DNA from: Candidatus Accumulibacter regalis
Lineage (GTDB): Bacteria > Pseudomonadota > Gammaproteobacteria > Burkholderiales > Rhodocyclaceae
Length of the DNA stretch: 64,000 nt
Assembly (NCBI GenBank): GCA_000585075.1
Contig: JEMY01000044.1
Location: 101,446 to 165,445, forward strand
Direction: 5' to 3'
Each line of letters begins with the position of its first letter. Position 1 is the first letter of the stretch. Below, in pieces: positions 1-8,138 of the stretch. The notes under the pieces were generated by a model. The model was not told the DNA's origin. It worked only from the letters and a program-made list of their open reading frames with translations, and did no database searches. The translations under genes were made by a program, and so were the position numbers.

Positions 1-686
1 TTGAGCGGGGACGGCGCAGCCTTGGGCTCGCGTGCGGCGAACTCTGCTTTGCTCGGCACTTCTTTCGTTACCATTGCCGTCTGGAAAGCCGCTTGCCCGG
101 CGACCTGCTGCGCGTCGGGATAGTGCGTGAGCACGAGTTGGGTGCCGATTGCCGCCAACAGGCAAGCCAGCGCGGCCAGACGCAGATCGAACCAGCGAAA
201 GCCGAGGAAGGCGCGTTTCTCGACGGCGGGCGATGGCGGGGCGGGCTGGGCCGGCGCCACGGCGGCTGCCTGCGCGCGCAGCCATTCTTCGCTCGCGGGC
301 GCAATCGCGGTGCCCAGCAGGGCCTGCGGGCTTCCCCCTTTGGCGGCGCCGGTCAGGACGGCCTCGCGCCGGGGCGCCTGCGCAGAGTCAATGCGCGCCG
401 CCATCTTCAGGAAGCTGGCTTCCAGACTCGCGGGCGGTTCAAAAGCCGACGCGATGGCCTCGCAAGGCGCGGCTCCTGGCGCGGTAGGACGCGTGGTCGA
501 TTCCGTTTGCGTGGCAGCAGCGGCAGTCTGCGTCGCCATGCGCGCGCCCTGTGCAGCCTGTGCGGCACGTGCCGCGCGCGCAAAAGCGGCCTCGAATTCG
601 GCCGAGGGGCTGTAGACGGGCAGCTCGCAAAGCAAGCGGGCCAGGCGGTCTTCGCCGTGCAGGAACTTCTCGAAGGCCTGGCTCAC
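1..686 (-). CDS. Probable membrane-anchored anti-sigma factor, partial (C-terminus beyond window)
   Basis: The frame opens with GTG at 686, whose GTGA overlaps the stop of the ECF sigma gene, so the two are translationally coupled. About 228 codons are visible before the window edge cuts it. The N-terminal half is Ala-rich and hydrophilic; a single hydrophobic segment (LRLAALACLLAAIGTQLVL, roughly residues 168-187) is followed by a putative periplasmic part. A cytoplasmic N-terminus, one membrane span and a position directly after an ECF sigma gene fit an anti-sigma factor that holds the sigma factor at the membrane. No zinc-binding (ZAS) HxxxCxxC motif was recognised, so the assignment rests on context and topology. 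Confidence 0.6.
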   Translation of the reverse strand, partial: MSQAFEKFLHGEDRLARLLCELPVYSPSAEFEAAFARAARAAQAAQGARMATQTAAAATQTESTTRPTAPGAAPCEAIASAFEPPASLEASFLKMAARIDSAQAPRREAVLTGAAKGGSPQALLGTAIAPASEEWLRAQAAAVAPAQPAPPSPAVEKRAFLGFRWFDLRLAALACLLAAIGTQLVLTHYPDAQQVAGQAAFQTAMVTKEVPSKAEFAAREPKAAPSPL

Positions 687-1255
687 GCCTGAGTCTCCAG
701 TTCTCGGCGCAGGCGCGTGAAAGCGTAGCGCAGCCGGCTTCTTACGGTTTCGAAACCTTCGCCGACGGTGTGGGCGATTTCTTCCAGACTCATTTCGCTG
801 AAAAAACGCAGCACCACCACTTCGCGCTGGTTGGCGGGAAGGGCGAGCAAGGCCTGGTGCACCCGGTCGAGGTTCTGGCGCAGGGCGAGTTCGGCTTCCG
901 GCGCAAGATCCTCGCTGGGCGTTTCCGGGCGGGTTTCGTCGACCTCGGCGCGCCGGCTTTCGGGCGAAGAGCGGCGCAGGTCGAGCCACAGGTTGCGGGC
1001 AATCTGGAAGAGGAAGGTTCTGAAGGCCGCTCGCGGTTGGTAATCGGCGCAGCGCGTCATGAGCTTCTCCCAGGCGCGCTGGGCGATGTCTTCGGCCTGG
1101 GCCGTATTGCCCTGGCACAGCCAGGCGATGAAGTTGAAGAGCGCCCGGTTGTGGCGGCGGAAGAGCTCGGTGGCGGGCTTCTCGACGAGGCCGTTGGCGA
1201 CCAGCAGCATCAGGTCTTCGTCGGGCAGCGCGGCAAGTTCGGCGGCAGTGTTCAT
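683..1255 (-). CDS. RNA polymerase sigma factor, ECF subfamily
   Basis: The 190-residue product has the size and two-domain layout of ECF sigma factors. Region 2 lies at about residues 35-75 (AEDIAQRAWEKLM, core binding and -10 recognition). A charged linker follows, then region 4 at about 135-185 (LPANQREVVVLRFF and SLEEIAHTVGEGFETVRSRL), a helix-turn-helix for -35 recognition. It lies downstream of the VWA lipoprotein gene and overlaps the putative anti-sigma gene by 4 bp, so the three probably form one operon. The inducing signal and target promoters cannot be read from this sequence. Confidence 0.9.
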   Translation of the reverse strand: MNTAAELAALPDEDLMLLVANGLVEKPATELFRRHNRALFNFIAWLCQGNTAQAEDIAQRAWEKLMTRCADYQPRAAFRTFLFQIARNLWLDLRRSSPESRRAEVDETRPETPSEDLAPEAELALRQNLDRVHQALLALPANQREVVVLRFFSEMSLEEIAHTVGEGFETVRSRLRYAFTRLRRELETQA

Positions 1256-1383
1256 GGCGCGCAGTATAGACCGGCGGCCCCGCCCGGGGGGCCGCTGCCC
1301 CCGTCCCCGCCTGCCGGTGGAGTGCGCGCGGAGCGGGGGAAAACTGGAGCCAACGGCGGCGAGGCCCGGGCCGACGACGCGGC

Positions 1384-3180
1384 TCAGCGCCCGGGTCTGG
1401 TCGCCAGGGCTGCCGCCAGGTCGACCAGGCGCAGGAACTCTCCGCGGTAGCCGTACCTGTCGCTGCCGGTGTTGGCCAGCGCCAGCTTGTGGACGTCGCC
1501 ATAGCCCCAGCTGCCGGTGTATTTGCCGCCGCGCAGAAGCTGGCCGTAAGCGGCGACGGCGGTGGCGAAGCGAAATTCGCTGCTCGCCGCGTCGAGCGGT
1601 TTGATCGCCTGGCGTCGCAGAGTGAAGTCGATGAGCTGGCTGGCGCTGGCTTCGGGCTCTTTGTAGCGTAGCTTGAGGTGGCCGAGTTCATCGCCGCGCG
1701 GGCTTTCACCGCCGCTATGCGAGGCATAACGCAGCGGGTCGACGCTGGCCTTGCTGCCGGCCAGGGTCAGCTCGTAGAGCGCGGTGACGGTGTGGCCTGC
1801 GCCGATATCGCCGGCATCGACCTGATCGTTGTTGAAATCCTCGCGCGCCAACTGGCGGTTCTCGTAGCCGATCAGGCGATACTCCTTGACCACGGCGGGG
1901 TTGAATTCAATTTGCACTTTCACGTCGCGGGCGATGGTCGCCAGGGTGGAAGTCATCTCATTGACCAGTACCTTGTGGCCTTCCATCAGGTTGTCGATGT
2001 ACGAATAGGCGCCGTCGCCGACGTCGGCAATCTGCTCCATCATCGCTTCGTTGTAGTTGCCTGTACCGAAGCCGAGGGTCGACAGCGAGATGCCGGACTT
2101 GCGCTTCTCTTCGATCATGCTCTTGAGCTCGCGCGTGTCGGCGATGCCGACGTTGAAATCGCCATCGGTGGCCAGCAGGATGCGGTTGATGCCTCCCTTG
2201 ATAAAACTTTGCTGTGCGGCGGCGTAGGCCAGTTGTATCCCGGAGGCTCCGGCCGTGCTGCCGCCGGCCCGCAGGGCGTCGATCGCGGCACTGATGGTGG
2301 CTTTTTCGGTGCCTGGCGTCGGTGGCAGGATGACCCGCGTCCCCGAGGCGTAGGTCACCAGCGAGATCCGATCCTGCGCGCGCATCTCGGCGACCAGCAA
2401 CTTGATCGACGATTTGAGCAGCGGCAGCTTGTCAGCGCTGTTCATCGAGCCGGAGACGTCAACCAGGAAAACCACGTTGGCCGGAGGCAGCGCTTGCTTG
2501 GCGACGTCCTGCCCCTTGATGCCAACGCGCAGCAGCACGCGATCGGCGTTCCACGGCGCGGGTGCCATCTCGGTATGCACGGCAAACGGACGACCGTCCT
2601 TCGGCAGCGCGTAGTCGTACGGGAAGTAGTTGATCAACTCCTCGACGCGTACCGCGTCGGCGGGCGGCAAATGGCCGGCGTTGAGCATGCGCCGTACGTT
2701 GCTGTAGCTGCCGGTATCGACGTCGATGCTGAAGGTGGACGCCGGCGCTTCGGCGACCTGCTTGACCGGGTTGTCGGTGAGCTGCGTGTAGCGCTCGCGT
2801 GCCTCCGGCGGCATGGGTGGAAGCGGATAGGCAGTCGGCTGCTGCAGCACGGCGGCGGACATGGTGTCGGCGGCCACCCTGGTGTTTGCCTCGCGCTTCG
2901 CCTCGTTCTTCCCGATCGCCGCGCCGGGCGGGGCGTTTGCCGCCGTCGTCTCGGCGATTGGTGGCGCTACCTTGGCCAGCGTCCGGGGCTCTGTCGGGGC
3001 GCCTGCGGCGGCTTGCGCGGTCGGGCGAGTTTCGCTCTCGGCTACGCGTCCGGGCACAGCCTGATCGCTGCGTGGCTGTGATTGCTGCGCGGGCGTGCCG
3101 TCGTGTTGCGTCGGTGAGCAGGCGGCGAGCAGGCCGGCCAGCAGGATGGCAAGCAGGCGGGATGGGGTGCGATGGTTCAT
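1384..3180 (-). CDS. VWA-domain lipoprotein, YfbK-like
   Basis: A start at 3180 is preferred because an AGGAG ribosome site lies 8 bases upstream and translation begins with a lipoprotein signal (MNHRTPSRLLAILLAGLLAAC, lipobox Cys21). A Pro/Ala-rich linker follows, then a segment typical of the YfbK N-terminal domain (FSIDVDTGSYSNVRRML), and a von Willebrand A domain with MIDAS motif DVSGS (Asp241, Ser243, Ser245) and the TDGD loop near Thr338. The last ~170 residues match the DUF3520 C-terminal region of the YfbK family. The product should be a membrane-tethered metal-dependent adhesion-type protein. Function in the family is poorly known; the ECF sigma/anti-sigma pair downstream suggests an envelope-related role, which is inference. 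Confidence 0.88.
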   Translation of the reverse strand: MNHRTPSRLLAILLAGLLAACSPTQHDGTPAQQSQPRSDQAVPGRVAESETRPTAQAAAGAPTEPRTLAKVAPPIAETTAANAPPGAAIGKNEAKREANTRVAADTMSAAVLQQPTAYPLPPMPPEARERYTQLTDNPVKQVAEAPASTFSIDVDTGSYSNVRRMLNAGHLPPADAVRVEELINYFPYDYALPKDGRPFAVHTEMAPAPWNADRVLLRVGIKGQDVAKQALPPANVVFLVDVSGSMNSADKLPLLKSSIKLLVAEMRAQDRISLVTYASGTRVILPPTPGTEKATISAAIDALRAGGSTAGASGIQLAYAAAQQSFIKGGINRILLATDGDFNVGIADTRELKSMIEEKRKSGISLSTLGFGTGNYNEAMMEQIADVGDGAYSYIDNLMEGHKVLVNEMTSTLATIARDVKVQIEFNPAVVKEYRLIGYENRQLAREDFNNDQVDAGDIGAGHTVTALYELTLAGSKASVDPLRYASHSGGESPRGDELGHLKLRYKEPEASASQLIDFTLRRQAIKPLDAASSEFRFATAVAAYGQLLRGGKYTGSWGYGDVHKLALANTGSDRYGYRGEFLRLVDLAAALATRPGR

Positions 3181-3511
3181 GATCAGGCTCCTGTATCCGG
3201 GTCCAAGTTTCGGTGCGCATCGAGGCGCGATCTCTTGACGCATTCCCGCTCTTTTGTTGACGCAAGAGGCGGATGCGTGAGAGTGAAACGGACGAGAAAA
3301 GAAAACCGGGTCAAGTCGGGCTGGGTTTCTTTGTCGGTCGACAAGTTGGCTGCTGCACGGGCTCGGGAAGCGAGAGGCTGCCTTTCAGCTGCGGGTCTTG
3401 GGAGGTCAGCTACGTGCAAAGGCCAGTGAACGAGAGATATCGCCCGTGTCGGCGGCGGGCAGGGCCGCTATGCTGCCAGGCGCGGCCGTAGTGGCCGGAG
3501 CGCACCGGCGT
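3181..3511. other. Intergenic region upstream of the VWA lipoprotein gene
   Basis: About 330 bases without a supported gene. It must hold the minus-strand promoter for the VWA-sigma-anti-sigma group, but no clear -35/-10 pair could be picked out. Short reading frames here lack ribosome sites and coding character. Confidence 0.5.
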
Positions 3512-3691
3512 TCAGTGGCTGGTGAAGGCCTCGATCGGCGGGAAGGTGGCCGCGTGGCGTGTGATCCACTCCAGCGCGGCGGTATCGTCGTCGAGTACCC
3601 GTCCTTCGACGAGCAGCACTTCCTGGCGATAGTGCTTGATATGCTGGACCTGCTCGACCATGCGAGTGGCAAATGCGGCTTCGGTTTCCAT
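3512..3691 (-). CDS. Small hypothetical protein, 59 aa
   Basis: ATG at 3691 has a good AGGAG ribosome site a few bases upstream. The product begins METEAAFATRMVEQVQHIKH and ends PPIEAFTSH; it is acidic and probably helical, with no signal peptide or membrane segment. No family was recognised. It stands alone on the minus strand between the VWA gene and the heat-shock block. The well-placed ribosome site and sensible composition support a real gene. Confidence 0.55.
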   Translation of the reverse strand: METEAAFATRMVEQVQHIKHYRQEVLLVEGRVLDDDTAALEWITRHAATFPPIEAFTSH

Positions 3692-4023
3692 GTGGCTCCT
3701 ACCTTTGCGAATGCTCCACGCGGGTATCGTTAGCAAGATCCGAGCCGAAGCTGTATGTGTGAATAAAAACAGTGTGTTAGGGATTTTTGCCGAGAAAGGG
3801 CGGGAAAATATGTAAAGAACGTCGACAGCTGTCGGCGACGCCGCCGTTGCGGCGGGCGACGACCCTTGTCGCAAGGCGGGGGCGGCCCCCGGCGCCCAAG
3901 CCGGGGTCTGCGCAGCCCTCCCTGGCTGCCGGTTCCGTCGAACGCCGTAGCGTTGCCTGCATGCACCGCTACGCACGTGTCGTTCGTCGCCGGGGCGGGG
4001 GCGAGAACCCCCGCCCGCGAGGG
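3692..4023. other. Intergenic region with GC-rich hairpins downstream of the hsp20 genes
   Basis: No gene is supported in these ~330 bases. They contain the strong hairpin at 3993-4016 and a second one near 3893-3912 (CCCCGGC, 6-base loop, GCCGGGG). The part next to 3691 should hold the promoter of the 59-aa small gene. Confidence 0.45.
3993..4016 (-). terminator. Perfect 9-bp GC hairpin after the hsp20 pair
   Basis: GGGCGGGGG and CCCCCGCCC pair perfectly around a 6-base loop, 8 bases beyond the stop codon of the distal hsp20 gene. No T-run follows on the minus strand, so it may act as an mRNA 3' stabiliser or a Rho-assisted end rather than a classic intrinsic terminator. Confidence 0.5.
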
Positions 4024-4398
4024 TTACAAGACCTTGACCTGCACCTTGCGCGGTTGCGCGTGCTCGGCCTTGGGGATGCTGAGCTTGAGGACGCCGTTCT
4101 TGAACTCGGCGCCGACCTTGCTCGAGTCGAGTTCCTTGGACAGGGTGAACACACGCCGGTAGCGCGCCAGGCTGACTTCGGCGTGGTTACTCTCCATCCC
4201 CGCCGGTATCTCCAGGTCGACATCGCCTTCGATGGTCAGAGCGTCGCCTTCGACGTGCAGATGCAGCTTGTCTTTCGGGACCCCGGCGAGATCGGCGTAG
4301 AGGGTGATTCCCGAGGCATCCTCGATGACGTCGACGGGCGGCAGCAGCGCGGCGTCGTCACGGGTGTCGGGTTTGCTGACCGCAGTGTTTTCGGACAT
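4024..4398 (-). CDS. Small heat shock protein, Hsp20/alpha-crystallin family
   Basis: The 124-residue product is almost entirely an alpha-crystallin domain (about 20-115): a PPVDVIEDASGITLYADLAG entry strand, a DLEIPAG loop, and the conserved final-strand motif in which NGVLKLSIPK stands for GVLxLxxPK. It ends with basic residues. These proteins are ATP-independent cytoplasmic holdases that bind unfolding proteins. It is the second gene of a tandem hsp20 pair (11-bp gap) and so probably heat-induced from the sigma32-like promoter upstream of the first gene. Its short N-terminal arm differs from its neighbour, so the two may form mixed oligomers. Confidence 0.93.
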   Translation of the reverse strand: MSENTAVSKPDTRDDAALLPPVDVIEDASGITLYADLAGVPKDKLHLHVEGDALTIEGDVDLEIPAGMESNHAEVSLARYRRVFTLSKELDSSKVGAEFKNGVLKLSIPKAEHAQPRKVQVKVL

Positions 4399-4409
4399 TT
4401 CGATCCTCC

Positions 4410-4850
4410 TTACTGAATGGTGATGCGGCGTGGTTGGGCGTCGGCCTTGCGGGCGATGGTGATGCGCAGCACGCCGTCGCGGTACTTTGCTTCGACGGCG
4501 TTAGGGTCAATGTCGTCGGGCAGGGTGACGACGCGGCGGAAACGGCCGGCGAAACGCTCGTCGATATGCACGGTTGCCTTTTCGCCGGGTGGCTCGAGCC
4601 TGCGCTCGCCGGCCACCGTCAGCACGCTTTTTTCGATTTGCACGTCGAGTGTCGCCGGGTCGATTCCCGGGGCGAAAGCATAGATTTCGACGGACTTGGC
4701 GGTGCCGCCGACGTTCATCGCCGGGAAACCGCCGCGGGCTATGCCGCGGATGCTCGGGGAAAGGTGCAGACCCTGCTGCATCTCACGTTGCAGCCGATCG
4801 AGTTCCGATAACACATCGCGGGGAAACAGAGAGCGGTACATCATCTTCAA
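4410..4850 (-). CDS. Small heat shock protein, Hsp20/alpha-crystallin family
   Basis: 146 residues, with an N-terminal arm (MMYRSLFPRDVLSELDRLQR) typical of class A small heat shock proteins and an alpha-crystallin domain from about residue 45. The conserved YRDGVLRITIAR final-strand motif and a C-terminal I-T-I motif (RRITIQ), similar to the IxI oligomerisation motif, are visible. A GGAGG ribosome site precedes ATG 4850. It is the promoter-proximal gene of the tandem pair and diverges from cbpA. The product should prevent aggregation and hand clients to DnaK/DnaJ. Confidence 0.94.
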   Translation of the reverse strand: MKMMYRSLFPRDVLSELDRLQREMQQGLHLSPSIRGIARGGFPAMNVGGTAKSVEIYAFAPGIDPATLDVQIEKSVLTVAGERRLEPPGEKATVHIDERFAGRFRRVVTLPDDIDPNAVEAKYRDGVLRITIARKADAQPRRITIQ

Positions 4851-4874
4851 TCCTCCATACGATTGCTTCTAGGG

Positions 4875-4890
4875 CGCCGGGTTCGGCGCT
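4875..4890 (-). promoter_or_regulatory. Hairpin in the hsp20 5' leader
   Basis: GCGCCG and CGGCGC pair perfectly around a 4-base loop (AACC on the mRNA strand) between the sigma32-like promoter and the hsp20 ribosome site. Leader hairpins of small heat shock genes are often RNA thermometers (ROSE type), but the Shine-Dalgarno is not visibly paired in it, so that role is only a possibility. Confidence 0.3.
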
Positions 4891-4898
4891 TCCCCACC

Positions 4899-4926
4899 TA
4901 ACTGGGGATTTTTCCGCGCACTTCAA
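4899..4926 (-). promoter_or_regulatory. Sigma32-type heat-shock promoter for the hsp20 pair
   Basis: Read on the minus strand, TTGAAG (4926-4921), a 13-base spacer and CCCCAGTTA (4907-4899) match the sigma32 consensus CTTGAAA / CCCCATnT. It ends about 50 bases before the hsp20 start. Confidence 0.6.
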
Positions 4927-4929
4927 TAG

Positions 4930-4958
4930 CTTGATTTCGGCGCAAATCGCCTCCATTT
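4930..4958 (+). promoter_or_regulatory. Sigma32-type heat-shock promoter for cbpA-cbpM
   Basis: CTTGATT (4930-4936), a 14-base spacer and CTCCATTT (4951-4958) match the sigma32 consensus with one mismatch in the -10. The predicted start lies about 35 bases before the cbpA ATG. Together with the opposite promoter it makes a compact divergent heat-shock control region. Confidence 0.55.
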
Positions 4959-4999
4959 GCTATCGTTATCCGACCACCGCTGCAGATCGAGGAACAGGT

Positions 5000-5953
5000 A
5001 TGGAATTCAAGGACTATTACAAGATTCTCGGCGTTTCGCGCGATGCGACGGCTGACGAGATCAAGAAGGCGTACCGAAAACTGGCGCGCAAGTACCACCC
5101 CGACGTTTCCAAGGAAGCCGACGCCGAAGCGCACATGAAAGAGGTCAACGAGGCGAATGCGGTGCTTTCGGACCCCGAGAAGCGCGTGGCCTACGATCAG
5201 TTGGGACGTGGTTACCAGCCGGGCCAGGATTTTCGTCCGCCACCGGACTGGGATGCCGGTTTCGAGTTCTCGGGACGCGGTGCTTCGCCGGGAGAAGCCG
5301 CCGATTTCTCCGACTTCTTCGCCGAGCTGTTTGGCCGCATGGGCGGTGCACGGGGCTTCGCTGGCGGTCAGCGGACGCAATTCCAGGCCCGCGGCGAAGA
5401 CCATCACGCCAAGGTGCTACTGGATATCGAAGACGCCTTCAGCGGTGCCACGCGGCAGATCTCGCTGCGCGCGCCGAAGAGCGACGCGCAGGGTCGGGTG
5501 ACGCTGGAAACGCGGACGCTGAACGTCAGAATCCCGCAAGGCGTGCATGCCGGCCAGATCATTCGTTTGGCGGGGCAGGGCGAGCCGGGATTCGGCGGAG
5601 CGCCCGCCGGCGACCTGATGCTGGAGGTGCAGTTTCGACCCCATCCGCGTTTCCGCGCGCAGGGGCGCGACCTTCACCTGAGCTTGCCGGTTGCGCCCTG
5701 GGAGGCGGCCTTGGGAGCGGTGGTGCAGGTCGACCTCCCGCAAGGTGGCGTCAAAGTGCGCATTCCCGAAGGGACGCAGAGCGGACGGCAGTTGCGGGTG
5801 CGCGGCAAGGGAATTCCCGGCACGTCACCGGGTGATCTGCTGCTCGACATCCAGGTGCTGCTGCCGCCCGCCGACACCGCCAAGGCACGGGAAATCTATC
5901 AAACCATGGCGCGGGAGCTGGCCTTCGACCCGCGTTCGCAGCGGAGGACATGA
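5000..5953 (+). CDS. cbpA: DnaJ-family co-chaperone CbpA
   Basis: The start at 5000 is set by a GAGG site and by MEFKDYYKILGVSRDATADE, the standard J-domain opening. The HPD motif that stimulates DnaK ATPase is at residues 33-35. A Gly/Phe-rich segment (about 75-125) follows, then the C-terminal client-binding domain without zinc-finger CxxCxGxG repeats, as expected for CbpA rather than DnaJ. At 317 residues it is close to E. coli CbpA. The cbpM gene follows after 3 bases, so this is the usual cbpA-cbpM unit, probably heat-inducible. Confidence 0.95.
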   Translation: MEFKDYYKILGVSRDATADEIKKAYRKLARKYHPDVSKEADAEAHMKEVNEANAVLSDPEKRVAYDQLGRGYQPGQDFRPPPDWDAGFEFSGRGASPGEAADFSDFFAELFGRMGGARGFAGGQRTQFQARGEDHHAKVLLDIEDAFSGATRQISLRAPKSDAQGRVTLETRTLNVRIPQGVHAGQIIRLAGQGEPGFGGAPAGDLMLEVQFRPHPRFRAQGRDLHLSLPVAPWEAALGAVVQVDLPQGGVKVRIPEGTQSGRQLRVRGKGIPGTSPGDLLLDIQVLLPPADTAKAREIYQTMARELAFDPRSQRRT

Positions 5954-5956
5954 GCA

Positions 5957-6265
5957 ATGCGTGACGACGAGATCCTGACTGGAAGCCCGCTTGAAGAGAG
6001 CTGGCTGACGCTAGAACAACTTGCCGCCGCGTGCCCCGTCGAACCCGCCTGGCTGCGCCACCATCTCGAGGAAGGGCTGATTCCGCACGCCGGGAGTGTC
6101 GCCGGCGTATGGTGTTTTACGAGCACCAGCCTGGTGCGGGCAAGGCGCATGCGGCAACTGGAACGCGACTTCGACGCGGTTCCCGAGTTGGCGGCACTGG
6201 TTGCCGACCTGCTCGAGGAACTCGACGAACTGCGCGCCCGCGTCGGCAGCGCCGGTCCGGTGTGA
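5957..6265 (+). CDS. cbpM: Chaperone modulator CbpM
   Basis: The 102-residue protein is of the CbpM size and has a MerR-like N-terminal helix-turn-helix (LTLEQLAAACPVEPAWLRHH) followed by a helical C-terminus (ELAALVADLLEELDELRARV). CbpM binds the J-domain of CbpA and blocks its action on DnaK. Its position directly behind cbpA makes the assignment secure. Confidence 0.9.
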   Translation: MRDDEILTGSPLEESWLTLEQLAAACPVEPAWLRHHLEEGLIPHAGSVAGVWCFTSTSLVRARRMRQLERDFDAVPELAALVADLLEELDELRARVGSAGPV

Positions 6266-6435
6266 TCTGGTGGCGACACGCCGTTAGCAACCGACTGCGA
6301 ACCGTTGCTGCTGCTTGCCACCGTGCTGGCCGAAGGCGCTGCTAGCGCGAAGGCTGCTGGAGCTGATGGCAAGCCCCCGGCCGGCTTCGCCTTCCGGTTC
6401 ATGAGCACGATTTGCCGGAGTAAGGAGGAAGGTGA

Positions 6436-6999
6436 ATGAAGGGAATCACCGGGAACGACGAGGTCCGGCGTGCTGGCGCCGTAGGCCAGGGTTCTGCCTG
6501 GCAGCCGCTTGCCGGCTGGCAGGTGATCGCCGTCGTCGTCTTCGGGGTGCTGATCCTTTACCTGGGCAATACCGGCGAGCGCTGGATTCCCGTCCTCGAC
6601 TCGGCCAACCTTGCTTTTCACGAGGCCGGGCACCCGCTCTTCTGGCTGCTCAACAGCCGTCTGGGTGTCTACGGCGGGACGCTCGGCCAACTCGCGCTGC
6701 CGCTGCTCGTGGCGGCGAGCTTTTGGCGCCGTGGCGACGCCTTCGCCACCTCGTTCGCGCTGCTCTGGCTGTTCCAGAACTTTTTCAACATCGCGCGATA
6801 CATGGCTGATGCACGCGCGCAGATGCTGCCGCTGGTCGGCGGCGATCACGACTGGACCGAGATCTTCACGCGCTGGCAGGTGCTTCATCTCGATACCCGC
6901 CTGGCCGCACTGGTCAGTCTGCTTGGGTGGGCTGGCGTTCTTCTCGTCTGTGGTGCGCTGGCGCGAATCTGGTGGCGGGGGCGCGGCCAGGGCTCCTAA
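6436..6999 (+). CDS. Integral membrane protein with HExxH motif
   Basis: A strong AAGGAGGAA site precedes ATG 6436. The 187-residue product has about four or five membrane segments (VIAVVVFGVLILYL near residue 35, LGQLALPLLVAASFW near 90, FALLWLFQNFFNI near 110, and two at the C-terminus). HEAGH in AFHEAGHPLFWLL fits the HExxH zinc site of membrane metalloproteases, and the downstream Asn/Asp-containing QNFFNIARYMADAR could supply further ligands. It is smaller than typical site-2 proteases and no PDZ domain is present. Protease activity is a hypothesis. Confidence 0.65.
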   Translation: MKGITGNDEVRRAGAVGQGSAWQPLAGWQVIAVVVFGVLILYLGNTGERWIPVLDSANLAFHEAGHPLFWLLNSRLGVYGGTLGQLALPLLVAASFWRRGDAFATSFALLWLFQNFFNIARYMADARAQMLPLVGGDHDWTEIFTRWQVLHLDTRLAALVSLLGWAGVLLVCGALARIWWRGRGQGS

Positions 7000-7124
7000 G
7001 ACTGAATTAAGGATGCCACTCTAGACTGGCGCCCGCGCTTGCCGGTCTGGCACGCAGGCCGTTGCAGGCCGCAAGCAGCGGCTTCTTCCGAAAATCCGAC
7101 AATTCCTATCGAGAGATCAAGCGT

Positions 7125-7454
7125 ATGAAAAAGCCTATCGCGTTGTCCGCCGCCGCCCTGGTGGCGATTTTCAGCACCTTCTCCGGCGCTGCAACGGCCG
7201 CCGACACCGCCAGTCCGGCCCCGGCAGCCGTGCCGATGAGCACCGGCACGCGCGCACCGGCGACTGAGATCAGCAAGGAGCAGGCGGTCGAGATGGCCCT
7301 AAAGGCGCATCCGGGCGAAGTCACCAAGGTCTACCAGGACACCAAGAAAGGCAAGAAGACCTGGGAGGTGAAGGTCCTCGGCAAGGATGGCAAGAGGTGG
7401 GAGCTGCACTACGAGATCAAGAGCGGCGCGCTGGTGTCCGAAGAAAGCAAGTAG
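7125..7454 (+). CDS. Secreted PepSY-domain protein
   Basis: ATG 7125 begins a clear signal peptide (MKKPIALSAAALVAIFSTF, cleavage near AATAA-D). After a Pro/Ala linker, residues ~48-108 form a PepSY domain (ISKEQAVEMALKAHPGEVTK, then KTWEVKVLGKDGKRWELHYE). PepSY proteins are periplasmic and often accompany membrane cytochromes or redox sensors. The cytochrome b561-like gene starts 72 bases downstream on the same strand, so the two probably act together. Confidence 0.85.
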   Translation: MKKPIALSAAALVAIFSTFSGAATAADTASPAPAAVPMSTGTRAPATEISKEQAVEMALKAHPGEVTKVYQDTKKGKKTWEVKVLGKDGKRWELHYEIKSGALVSEESK

Positions 7455-7526
7455 GCGACCCGCGATCGCTTGCGCCATGCACAACCACTCGCCTGCCGTC
7501 GGCAGGCTTGCCACGGGGGTAGCCAC

Positions 7527-8138
7527 ATGCGGGCCATGAAGGCGAAAGAAATCAAGGTCTGGGATCCCTTGCTGCGGCTGTTTCACTGGACCTTGCTCGG
7601 CAGCTTCTGTGCTGCCTGGTTTTCGCAAGGCGAATTGTTCGAAAGCCTCCAGGACCGCCTGAGCGGCGAGTTGCTGCAGGAGGTGCACGTCTGGGCCGGC
7701 TATGCGATCGCCGCGCTCCTGCTCTTTCGCCTGTTTTGGGGCTTCGTCGGTCCGCGTTACGCGCGTTTCAGTGACTTCGTGCGCCGCCCGGGGGAGACTC
7801 TCGCGTATCTCAAAGCGGTGCTGTCCTGGCGTGCGCCGCGCCACCTCGGCCACAATCCGGCGGGCGGCGCGATGATCGTCATTCTCTTGCTCAGCCTGTC
7901 GCTGACCATCGTTTCGGGGCTGGCGCTGTACGGTGCCGACAAGGGGCTCGGACCCCTCGCCGGCTGGCTCGCCGACGCCGGCGAGGGGATGATCGACGCC
8001 ATCAAGGAGACGCACGAGCTGGCGACAAACTTCACCCTGTTGCTGGTGGTCGGACACCTGCTCGGCGTCGTCTGGGAAAGCCTGTTGCACCGCGAGAACC
8101 TCGTCCGGGCGATGCTTACCGGGCGCAAGCGCGCCTGA
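7527..8138 (+). CDS. Cytochrome b561-type di-heme membrane protein
   Basis: KVWDPLLRLFHWTLLGSF opens the bacterial cytochrome b561 domain (PF01292). Four membrane helices carry candidate heme histidines (FHW, QEVHVW, HNPAGG, KETHE, VGHLLG). ATG 7527 is chosen because GGGGG lies about 7 bases upstream; ATG 7536 is an alternative. Members move electrons from quinol or the periplasm to soluble cytochromes or hydrogenase-like partners. The actual partner here is unknown; the preceding PepSY protein is the best candidate. Confidence 0.88.
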   Translation: MRAMKAKEIKVWDPLLRLFHWTLLGSFCAAWFSQGELFESLQDRLSGELLQEVHVWAGYAIAALLLFRLFWGFVGPRYARFSDFVRRPGETLAYLKAVLSWRAPRHLGHNPAGGAMIVILLLSLSLTIVSGLALYGADKGLGPLAGWLADAGEGMIDAIKETHELATNFTLLLVVGHLLGVVWESLLHRENLVRAMLTGRKRA

